From assembly GCA_021641225.1 (NCBI GenBank), contig JAJWXI010000010.1, positions 1 to 24,622 of the forward strand: DNA of 24,622 nucleotides, in the 5' to 3' direction. A model generated the notes under the pieces. That model made no database searches and had not been told where the DNA came from. It worked only from the letters and a program-made list of their open reading frames with translations. Position numbers and translations under genes: made by a program. The DNA comes from Collinsella aerofaciens. Its GTDB lineage: Bacteria > Actinomycetota > Coriobacteriia > Coriobacteriales > Coriobacteriaceae. Position 1 is the stretch's first letter. Each line of letters begins with the position of its first letter. Below, piece by piece: positions 7,376-14,921 of this stretch.

Positions 7376-9529
7376 TTACTGAACTTTGCTGGCGAACTCG
7401 AGGTATTGCATGCGCTGCAGCTTGTCGATCGTCGAGGCGTAGGGGCTGTCTTCCGATTCCAAGTCGTAGCGCAGCCCGTCGGCACCGAGATAGCCGGCGA
7501 CATTGATGGTGGGCACATCTGACCTTGTCGCAAGCAGGGCCTTTTGGTAATTGGTGAGCGGGGCGCCGATCTTATTAAGGGTAATGGCTGCAATCTCGTT
7601 TGCCCCGACGGTGTCGTAGACGTTAAGCTCGGTATTGCCGGCGATCTCATAGTTAGCCCAGACGAGATATGTCGACTGATAGATACGGAAAGCGTGGCTT
7701 GCCGTATCTTCCTGAGGGTACAGCTCGTCGTTGAGAGTCGTTGCGGCGCTCGGCTGATGGTCGCCAAAAAAGACAAGAACAACCGGTCTGCCGATATTGC
7801 GGAGCTCGTTGATAAAGTACTCGAGGTCCCGGTCGGATGCGTTGATGCAGGTGAGATAGGTGTTGAGCGCGCTGTTGGCACCCTCACTGGCTCCCTCGAC
7901 CCAATAGTTTGTCAGCTCTTCGGCGGGAACGGTGCCATAGTCGTAGCCGCCGTGATTTTGCATCGTGACGTCAAAGATGAACTGTGGGGCTTCGTCGGTT
8001 CTAAGCAGGTCGAGTATCTTGTCGTAGGTGGCGTAGTCGCATACGCCGGCATGGTAATAGGGCGCACCTTCGAAATCGCCGATTGAAAGAAAGTCTCCAA
8101 AGCCCAGCTGCTGATAGATTTTATCGCGATGGTAGTTGACGGGGTTTTGCGGGTGCATAGCGGTAGCGGTATACCCAAGCTCTTTAAGGTCCTTTGCCAG
8201 GCTGTTGACGCCATTCATCTGATACAGCTGATAGGGGATCTTGCCTAATCCGACAAAGGCCGTTGTCGCTCCGGTCAAAAATTCGAATTCGGAGTTCGCC
8301 GTTCCGCCACCGGCGACCGAAGCGAGCATGGTGCCGCGAACAAGTGTGTCGGGAAGCGAGTTGTAGAATGCGGGGCCGGTGTACCCGGCCGTCTGGAGCT
8401 GCTCAAAGCACGAAAGGTCGCTAAAACTCTCGTTCATGACGGCAACAATCGTCGGCTTGATTTCATTGAACTGGGCAACGGCCGCCGCGCGCTGTTCGCT
8501 CGAGCCATATGTGCTGTCGTAGACGGCGGCGAGCTCCTGCTCGATGCTCTGCGCCTCATCGGGCGTATAGTCTTCGGGCTTCTCAATGGGCAACTCGTTG
8601 ACCATTTCGGTGAACGAAGTGATAAAACCCTGAGACGCATACGTGGTGATGGGCTGCCAACGGTCAAATCCAAAATTCAGCGCCTGCTCCAAGTCGATGC
8701 TGGAAAAGCCCGAGAGCCCCACAACGGTCACTAGCAGAAAAGCACAGAGGTTAGCGGCGATAGCGGGGAAGACATGGGTGGGCGTACGGAGCTTTCGCGG
8801 TCGGATGAGCGAAAGAAGCCCCAGGGAAATCTCCAGCAGGGCGAGAGAGGTTACGATTCCGGCGGTAAAGGTAAACTCGTATCCCTCGCTCACTTCCATT
8901 GCGGTGCCAAGGGCCAAGATATCGCTTGGCAGGATGGCTTCGCCTTTAAACGTTATGACGAAGTGCTCGGCAATGCCAAGGATGCAACAGACGACGGGCA
9001 CGAGGGCCATGACGCCTCCATGACGCTGTCCCAGCAAATAAAGGGAGAGCAGAACCGTCGCGAGCAGCCCGACGGAAAACCCGAATGAGTTGGCGGGAAT
9101 GCGATAGAACGTTTCGTTGCAGGCAATTTCAAGTGAAATGAACGAGAGCGCTGAAACAGCGGCGATGACAAGGATGTCACGGCAAATACAGGCAACCGTT
9201 CCCGTCGTAAGGTCGGTTTGGTCGATAAGTCCCGAAACCAAGGGCTCGACAAGAAGCATGACGGCGGCAGCACCGAGCGCCGAATAAGAAAGGACCCATA
9301 GGGAGCTGCCCTCATTTACGAGCAATTGATTCGTAACCCATGCAGCTACCACGCCGAGCGGGATGAGGAGCGTCGCGCACCAAAAGACGCGGGCAATGGG
9401 TGGCTTTTCGTTGCGTTTGATTGAAAAATACACGCGCACGACGACGGCGGCCACGATAAGGACGGCGATGAATATGGGCAGATTGGCCATGTCGCTCGAA
9501 GTGATTTCTAGGGGGATATCTTCGGTCAT
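7376..9529 (-). CDS. LTA-synthase-like membrane phosphoglycerol/sulfatase-fold transferase
   Basis: A 717-residue polytopic membrane protein with an extracytoplasmic sulfatase-fold domain, as in LtaS and MdoB-like enzymes that move glycerol-phosphate onto cell-envelope glycans or lipids. Roughly eight hydrophobic segments occupy residues 17-275. The catalytic domain has the metal-site Glu in NESFSD (E367), a candidate nucleophile Thr in GGGTANSEF (T410), and the metal motif FFGDHQPS (587-594; D590, H591). The start at 9529 is preferred because AGAGGA lies about 6 nt upstream; an opening to 9604 adds 25 residues without support. It is followed by an inverted repeat and is divergent from uvrA. 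Whether it polymerises lipoteichoic acid or modifies another polymer cannot be told; I see no glycolipid synthesis or other teichoic-acid gene nearby. Confidence 0.85.
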   Translation of the reverse strand: MTEDIPLEITSSDMANLPIFIAVLIVAAVVVRVYFSIKRNEKPPIARVFWCATLLIPLGVVAAWVTNQLLVNEGSSLWVLSYSALGAAAVMLLVEPLVSGLIDQTDLTTGTVACICRDILVIAAVSALSFISLEIACNETFYRIPANSFGFSVGLLATVLLSLYLLGQRHGGVMALVPVVCCILGIAEHFVITFKGEAILPSDILALGTAMEVSEGYEFTFTAGIVTSLALLEISLGLLSLIRPRKLRTPTHVFPAIAANLCAFLLVTVVGLSGFSSIDLEQALNFGFDRWQPITTYASQGFITSFTEMVNELPIEKPEDYTPDEAQSIEQELAAVYDSTYGSSEQRAAAVAQFNEIKPTIVAVMNESFSDLSCFEQLQTAGYTGPAFYNSLPDTLVRGTMLASVAGGGTANSEFEFLTGATTAFVGLGKIPYQLYQMNGVNSLAKDLKELGYTATAMHPQNPVNYHRDKIYQQLGFGDFLSIGDFEGAPYYHAGVCDYATYDKILDLLRTDEAPQFIFDVTMQNHGGYDYGTVPAEELTNYWVEGASEGANSALNTYLTCINASDRDLEYFINELRNIGRPVVLVFFGDHQPSAATTLNDELYPQEDTASHAFRIYQSTYLVWANYEIAGNTELNVYDTVGANEIAAITLNKIGAPLTNYQKALLATRSDVPTINVAGYLGADGLRYDLESEDSPYASTIDKLQRMQYLEFASKVQ

Positions 9530-9647
9530 GGACGTTCCTCTGGTACAGCAAATTAAGTTCAGTATTAGATTACTGTAACCTTTCCACGGCATTTCGAGAA
9601 ACAAAGCGCCCGATACGCAAAGCTAAAGGTCTGCGAATCTTGTATTA

Positions 9648-9661
9648 CGAACATCTGTGCG
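9648..9661. promoter_or_regulatory. LexA (SOS)-like operator upstream of uvrA
   Basis: CGAACATCTGTGCG is a near-palindrome (CGAAC-N4-GTGCG, one mismatch between arms). It closely resembles the Gram-positive/actinobacterial LexA box CGAAC-N4-GTTCG. It lies 62 nt before the uvrA ATG in the divergent spacer, with TAAACT at 9674-9679 as a possible uvrA -10 just downstream, a position suitable for repression. uvrA is a classical SOS gene in many bacteria. No lexA gene is in the window. Confidence 0.55.
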
Positions 9662-9722
9662 CGTCGAGTGCGCTAAACTCATCGGCAGTATGATTCGATG
9701 CAATAGGAGGCAAGGAGCTTCC

Positions 9723-12602
9723 ATGTCTGATTCTTCTATCGTTATTCGCGGCGCTCGTGAGCATAACCTCCGGGATATCGATGTTTCCATTCCGCGTGAC
9801 CAACTCGTGGTCATTACCGGTCTTTCTGGCTCGGGCAAGAGTTCGCTGGCATTCGACACTATCTATGCCGAGGGCCAGCGTCGATACGTCGAGAGCCTTT
9901 CGAGTTATGCGCGCCAGTTCTTGGGCCAGATGGACAAACCCGACTTGGATTCAATCGACGGCCTTTCGCCGGCTGTCTCAATTGATCAAAAGACGACATC
10001 CAAGAACCCGCGCTCGACGGTGGGCACCGTAACCGAGATTTATGACTACCTGCGACTGCTGTTTGCTCGCGTCGGTACGCCGCACTGCCCCGAGTGCGGT
10101 CGGGTTATCGAGCGCCAAACCACCGACCAGGTCGCCGATAAGGTCCTGGCGGCGGGAGAGGGTCGTCGTGCGTTTGTGCTGGCACCGGTGGTACGCGGGC
10201 GAAAAGGCGAGTACACCAAACTGTTTGAGGACCTTCGCGCCGAGGGCTTTAGCCGCGTGCGTGTCGACGGCGAGGTTCGCTCGCTTGATGACCCTATCGA
10301 TTTGGATAAGAAATTCAAGCACGATATCGAGGTCGTGGTCGACCGCATCGTGATTCGCGAGAACTCGCTGGGCCGTATTGCCGAGTCCGTTGAACAAGCG
10401 ACTGCGCTGGCTCATGGCAATGTAAACGTGTACATGCTGCCCGATCGTGATGCTCCCGAGGGGACCGAGGGCGAGCTGCTGGAGTATTCGTTGGCCCTGG
10501 CGTGCCCGGAGCATGGACACTCCATTGACGATCTTCAGCCGCGTGATTTCTCGTTCAACGCGCCCTATGGCGCGTGCCCCGAGTGCGATGGCCTGGGCTT
10601 TAAGAAGACGGTCGATGCCGAGGCCCTAATCGAAGACCCCTCGAAGTCGATCGCCGACGGGGTCTTTGGCAGCCTGTTTGGCAACTCTAACTACTATCCG
10701 CAGATTTTCGCTGCGGTCTGCAAACACTTTAAGGTGAGCGTCGATACGCCGTGGGAGGATCTGCCTCCGCGGGTGCGTCGTGCGTTTTTAGACGGCATGG
10801 GCGACCAGAAGATTTCGGTCGACTATCAAAAGCTCGATGGGCGCCGCAGCCAGTGGGACACCAAGTTCTCGGGCGTGCGCAATATCCTGTACGAGCGCTA
10901 TACCGAGACGACGAATGAGAACACCAAGGCGCGCTTGGAGAAGTACATCCGCGAGGAGCCGTGCTCGAGTTGCCATGGTGCTCGTTTGCGCCCCGAGATG
11001 CTCGCCGTTACCGTAGGCGGTAAGTCCATTTACGAGGTCTGCTGCCTATCGTGCCGCGAGTCGCTCGAGTTTTTTGAGGGCTTGGAGCTTACCGAGCGCC
11101 AACAATTTATCGGCGGGCGCATCGTTAAGGAAATCCTGGAGCGCCTGCGCTTTCTGGTCGATGTCGGACTCGACTATCTGACCCTCGACCGTGCCTCGGC
11201 GACGCTTTCCGGAGGCGAGGCCCAGCGCATTCGCCTGGCAACGCAGATCGGCGCCGGCCTCATGGGTGTCCTGTACATTTTGGACGAGCCATCGATCGGC
11301 CTCCATCAGCGCGATAACGAGCGCCTGATCAAGACGCTTGAGCGCCTACGCGATATCGGCAATACCGTCATCGTCGTCGAGCATGATGAGGATACGATTC
11401 GTGCTGCCGACTATGTGATCGACATGGGCCCCGGCGCGGGCGTGAACGGCGGACACGTGGTCGCCGCGGGAACGCCTGCCGATATCATGGCGTGCCCCGA
11501 TTCGATGACGGGTGCCTACCTGACCGGCAGGCGAATGATTCGGGTTCCCGATGAACGCCGCAAGCCCGGTCGCGGCTGCCTTAAGATCACGGGCGCCCGC
11601 GCCAACAACCTCAAAAACGTTACCGCCAAGATCGAGTTTGGTACGCTTACGGTTGTTACCGGCGTGTCGGGATCGGGTAAGAGCTCCCTGGTTACCGACA
11701 CCATCGCACCTGCCCTTACGAATGCCATTCACCGTTCGACGCGCCCTGTGGGTCCGTATAAGAAAATCGAGGGCATCGAGTGTATCGATAAGGTTATCGA
11801 TATCGACCAGTCGCCGATTGGCCGCACGCCGCGTTCCAACCCCGCTACGTACATTGGCCTGTGGGATGATCTTCGCGCGCTGTTTGCGAGTACGCCGGAG
11901 TCGAAGGCGCGCGGCTACTCGCCGGGACGTTTCTCCTTTAACGTGAGCGGCGGTCGCTGCGAAGCATGCAAGGGCGACGGACAAATTAAGATCGAGATGC
12001 ACTTCCTTCCCGATATCTATGTCCCCTGTGAGGTCTGCGGCGGCAAACGCTATAACCGCGAGACGCTTGAGGTCACCTACCGTGGTAAGACCATCTCTGA
12101 CGTGCTCGACATGAGCGTCACCGAGGCGCTGGCCTTCTTTGGGAATATCCCGCAGATTAAGCGCAAGCTCCAGACGCTGTACGATGTGGGCTTGGGCTAC
12201 GTGAGCCTGGGCCAGCCCGCCACGACGCTCTCGGGCGGCGAGGCGCAGCGTGTGAAGCTCGCCAAGGAGCTTCATCGACGCCAGACGGGCAAGACGTTCT
12301 ATATTTTGGACGAGCCGACGACCGGCCTTCATTTTGAGGACGTCCGCCAGCTGCTCGATGTGCTGCAGCGCTTGGTCGATGCGGGCAACACGGTGCTGGT
12401 GATTGAACACAACCTTGATGTCATCAAGGTTGCCGACCGCCTGATCGATATGGGCCCCGAGGGCGGTAACGGCGGCGGAACCGTCGTGGTTTCGGGCACA
12501 CCGGAGCAGGTTGCGGACTGTCCGCAGAGTTATACGGGCAAGTTTTTGGCGCCGTTGCTCAGGCGTGACCGGGAGCGTCAGGCTCAACTTGATGCTCAAT
12601 AA
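9723..12602 (+). CDS. uvrA: UvrABC excinuclease subunit A
   Basis: UvrA is the dimeric ABC-type ATPase that finds helix-distorting lesions and loads UvrB. The 959-residue product has both nucleotide-binding sites: Walker A GLSGSGKS (33-40) and GVSGSGKS (647-654), with two LSGGEAQR signatures and Walker B segments 'YILDEPSIGLH' and 'YILDEPTTGLH'. Zinc-module cysteines are seen as C122-x2-C125, then C261-P-E-H264 with C285-x2-C288 (the Cys/His variant of the first zinc finger), and C746-x2-C749 with C769-x2-C772 in the second. The start at 9723 is set by AAGGAG (9712-9717) 5 nt upstream; the frame is open to 9657 but that extension runs through the likely promoter. A LexA-like box lies 62 nt upstream, so damage induction is likely. 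A hairpin follows the stop. Confidence 0.98.
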   Translation: MSDSSIVIRGAREHNLRDIDVSIPRDQLVVITGLSGSGKSSLAFDTIYAEGQRRYVESLSSYARQFLGQMDKPDLDSIDGLSPAVSIDQKTTSKNPRSTVGTVTEIYDYLRLLFARVGTPHCPECGRVIERQTTDQVADKVLAAGEGRRAFVLAPVVRGRKGEYTKLFEDLRAEGFSRVRVDGEVRSLDDPIDLDKKFKHDIEVVVDRIVIRENSLGRIAESVEQATALAHGNVNVYMLPDRDAPEGTEGELLEYSLALACPEHGHSIDDLQPRDFSFNAPYGACPECDGLGFKKTVDAEALIEDPSKSIADGVFGSLFGNSNYYPQIFAAVCKHFKVSVDTPWEDLPPRVRRAFLDGMGDQKISVDYQKLDGRRSQWDTKFSGVRNILYERYTETTNENTKARLEKYIREEPCSSCHGARLRPEMLAVTVGGKSIYEVCCLSCRESLEFFEGLELTERQQFIGGRIVKEILERLRFLVDVGLDYLTLDRASATLSGGEAQRIRLATQIGAGLMGVLYILDEPSIGLHQRDNERLIKTLERLRDIGNTVIVVEHDEDTIRAADYVIDMGPGAGVNGGHVVAAGTPADIMACPDSMTGAYLTGRRMIRVPDERRKPGRGCLKITGARANNLKNVTAKIEFGTLTVVTGVSGSGKSSLVTDTIAPALTNAIHRSTRPVGPYKKIEGIECIDKVIDIDQSPIGRTPRSNPATYIGLWDDLRALFASTPESKARGYSPGRFSFNVSGGRCEACKGDGQIKIEMHFLPDIYVPCEVCGGKRYNRETLEVTYRGKTISDVLDMSVTEALAFFGNIPQIKRKLQTLYDVGLGYVSLGQPATTLSGGEAQRVKLAKELHRRQTGKTFYILDEPTTGLHFEDVRQLLDVLQRLVDAGNTVLVIEHNLDVIKVADRLIDMGPEGGNGGGTVVVSGTPEQVADCPQSYTGKFLAPLLRRDRERQAQLDAQ

Positions 12603-12622
12603 ATAGGCGATTCAGTTTATGG

Positions 12623-12653
12623 GCGCCATCGACTCCTTGTGATTCGATGGCGC
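12623..12653 (+). terminator. Hairpin after uvrA, probable terminator
   Basis: GCGCCATCGA (12623-12632) and TCGATGGCGC (12644-12653) form a perfect 10-bp stem with an 11-nt loop, 21 nt after the uvrA stop. The downstream sequence (TTGCTGTGT) is only mildly T-rich, so termination may be partial. Confidence 0.55.
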
Positions 12654-12734
12654 TTGCTGTGTCGAAGTGACGTATGCAGCCGAATTGGACATATACTTAA
12701 TCCTTGCGTCCGAATGCGAGGGAAAGGATATGCC

Positions 12735-13235
12735 ATGGCAAAGGCTGTAAAGACGCCAAAAACCAATGCGATGCGCGAGCTGGAAAGCGCCGGCATTTCC
12801 TATGTTCTACATACGTACGAAGACGATGGTGATGAGTCGGCGGGCCTGGGGGTCGCGATTTCGGAGCAGCTTGGCGAGGAGCCCGGTCAAGGATTTAAGA
12901 CCTTGGTCTGCGTGACGCCGTCCAACGACCACGTCGTGTGCTGCATCCCTGTTGCCGACGAGCTCGATCTAAAGTCCGCCGCGCGCGCCGCGGGGGAGAA
13001 GTCCTTGGCCATGATGCATGTGAAGGATTTGCTTGCGGCGACTGGCTACGTTCGCGGCGGCTGCAGTCCGGTCGGTATGAAAAAGCGCTACCGGACGCTC
13101 ATTGATGAAACATGTGTCCTTTGGGATACCATTTTTATTTCGGGAGGCAAGCGTGGTTATCAGCTCGAGCTTGCACCCGATGATTTAATTGCATTTTGCG
13201 GGGCGACGGTTGCCGCGATTACGAGAGAGGACTGA
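12735..13235 (+). CDS. ybaK: YbaK/EbsC-family Cys-tRNA(Pro) deacylase
   Basis: A 166-residue trans-editing enzyme that hydrolyses mischarged Cys-tRNA(Pro), in the cytoplasm. Seen: N-terminal 'KTPKTNAMRELESAGISY' typical of YbaK, the conserved Lys in GFKTLV (K55), and the family signature GYVRGGCSPVGMKKRY (104-119). Length fits YbaK rather than the ProX/INS-domain relatives, which lack the C-terminal 'GGCSP-GMKK' motif. The ATG at 12735 is preceded by GGAAAGGA with about 6 nt spacing; upstream openings would start inside the uvrA hairpin. TATACT at 12693-12698 could be a -10 but no -35 is convincing. It ends 3 nt before murJ, so the two are probably cotranscribed. Specificity is assigned by family. 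Confidence 0.9.
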   Translation: MAKAVKTPKTNAMRELESAGISYVLHTYEDDGDESAGLGVAISEQLGEEPGQGFKTLVCVTPSNDHVVCCIPVADELDLKSAARAAGEKSLAMMHVKDLLAATGYVRGGCSPVGMKKRYRTLIDETCVLWDTIFISGGKRGYQLELAPDDLIAFCGATVAAITRED

Positions 13236-13238
13236 GCG

Positions 13239-14921
13239 ATGCCGCAGGAAGAATTGAAGCGCGGAGCTCATTTTGCAGAAGAATCTGCGCCTCAGACACC
13301 CTCATCCGAAGCTTCTTCGTCGCGAGATGACACTGACGACATGGGCTCGTCGGACTACTCCACGGTTGGTCGTTCCGCCGGGCTTATGACCATCCTGACC
13401 ATCGTGTCTCGCGTCACCGGTTTTATCCGCACGTGGGCAATGGCGGCCGCTATCGGCATGTCGCTGCTCTCGTCTTCCTATCAGGTCGCCAACAACCTGC
13501 CCAATATGCTCTACGAACTCGTGATGGGCGGCATGCTCGTGACGGCGTTTTTGCCCGTGTACATGGGCGTGAGGCGTGAGCAGGGTCGCGAGGCCTCTAA
13601 CGAGTACGTGGGCAACCTGCTCGGTATTCTGCTATTGGTGCTGGGTGGCATTTCGTTGCTGGGGACCGTGTTCGCCCCGGGCTTTATCTGGACGCAATCG
13701 TTCCTTTCGGGTGACGGCGGCAGCATGGATACCGCTGCGTTCATGTTCCGTTTCTTTGCCATCCAGATTCTGTTTTATGGTTTGGGCTCGGTGTTTTCGG
13801 GCGTCCTCAACGCACACCGCGACTACTTCTGGTCGACGTTTGCCCCGGTCCTCAACAATGTGATCGTCATTGCGAGCTTTATGGGCTTTGCGCCCGTGTC
13901 CGCACAGTTTGGCGAACGTGCCGGCATCATCTTGATTGCGGCCGGTACGACCCTCGGTGTCTTTGTTCAGATGGCATGTCAGATCCCCGCGCTTGGCAAG
14001 CACGGCGTGCATCCCCATATCCATATCGACTTTAAGGACCCCGCGCTGCGCCAGACGATTGCGCTCGGTATCCCGACGCTGCTCGCCACGGTGTGCATGT
14101 TTGTCTCGACTTCTATCACCAACGCTGCTGCGCTGGTGGTCCAGCCCGAGACTGGTCCTTCCGTCATCGCCTATGCGCGCCTGTGGTACACGCTGCCCTA
14201 CGCGCTGATTGCCGCCTCGCTTTCGACGGCGCTCTATACCGAGCTCTCTCACGACGCACAGGAGAAGGATTACGACAGCGTCCGCACGGGCATTTCGCGT
14301 GGCGTCGCCCAGATGCTGTTCTTCCTGATTCCATTCGCGCTGTACCTGATTGTCTTCGCGCGTCCGCTCAACATGATCTACTGCGCTGGCAAGTTCGATG
14401 AGTCCGGTGTGGCGCTGGTGTCGGAGTTCCTTATCTACCTGGCACTTTCCCTGCCGCTCTACGGCGTGGTCGTGCTGATGCAGAAGAGCTTCTCTGCCTT
14501 GCTCGACATGAAGCCCTATAGCCGCTATTGCTTGTATTCCGCCATCGGCCAGGCCGGCTCGGTTCTGCTGTTTGGCGTTGTGCTGGGCTTCGGTATGCCG
14601 GCAATCGCGCTTTCGTATGTCGTCGACTACGTGATCTTGGTCGGTTGCTCGCTGTGGTGGCTGCGTCGTCGTCTGCGTGGTCTTCAGGTCAAATCTATCC
14701 TGCATGGCGGTTTCTTTGGTCTTTTGCTCGGTGGCCTGGGTGCTGCCGCAGGCGCCGGCGTCATGTGGGCGCTTGAGCACTTTGTCGGGGCACTTGGCGG
14801 CTCGATTCTGATTACTCTTGGCTACGTTTGCGTTGCGGGTGTCGTCTCGCTTGCTGTTACCTTTGGCCTTGCCGTCGTCCTTAAGATGCCCGAGGTCTCG
14901 GCGCTGATTCGTCGCAAGTAG
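13239..14921 (+). CDS. murJ: Lipid II flippase MurJ (MviN family)
   Basis: MurJ moves lipid-linked peptidoglycan precursor across the cytoplasmic membrane. The 560-residue protein starts with a hydrophilic Ser/Asp/Glu-rich tail (about 1-45), followed by a multi-spanning MOP-superfamily core with about 14 hydrophobic segments. The TM1 motif 'SRVTGFIRTWAMAAAIG' carries R58 and R64, corresponding to the essential cavity arginines of E. coli MurJ. 'NNLPNMLYELVMGGMLVTAFLPVY' is the typical MviN signature, and a later 'YSRYCLYSAIGQAGSVLLFG' is present. An AGAGAGG Shine-Dalgarno lies about 8 nt before the ATG. The gap to ybaK is 3 nt and the stop directly abuts uvrC, making a ybaK-murJ-uvrC operon likely. 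No kinase-like C-terminal extension like that of mycobacterial MviN is present. Confidence 0.93.
   Translation: MPQEELKRGAHFAEESAPQTPSSEASSSRDDTDDMGSSDYSTVGRSAGLMTILTIVSRVTGFIRTWAMAAAIGMSLLSSSYQVANNLPNMLYELVMGGMLVTAFLPVYMGVRREQGREASNEYVGNLLGILLLVLGGISLLGTVFAPGFIWTQSFLSGDGGSMDTAAFMFRFFAIQILFYGLGSVFSGVLNAHRDYFWSTFAPVLNNVIVIASFMGFAPVSAQFGERAGIILIAAGTTLGVFVQMACQIPALGKHGVHPHIHIDFKDPALRQTIALGIPTLLATVCMFVSTSITNAAALVVQPETGPSVIAYARLWYTLPYALIAASLSTALYTELSHDAQEKDYDSVRTGISRGVAQMLFFLIPFALYLIVFARPLNMIYCAGKFDESGVALVSEFLIYLALSLPLYGVVVLMQKSFSALLDMKPYSRYCLYSAIGQAGSVLLFGVVLGFGMPAIALSYVVDYVILVGCSLWWLRRRLRGLQVKSILHGGFFGLLLGGLGAAAGAGVMWALEHFVGALGGSILITLGYVCVAGVVSLAVTFGLAVVLKMPEVSALIRRK

Noticed and set aside
11346..12599. 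Minus-strand open frame of 417 codons opposite uvrA
   Set aside because: Shadow of the second half of uvrA; composition is unlike a real protein.
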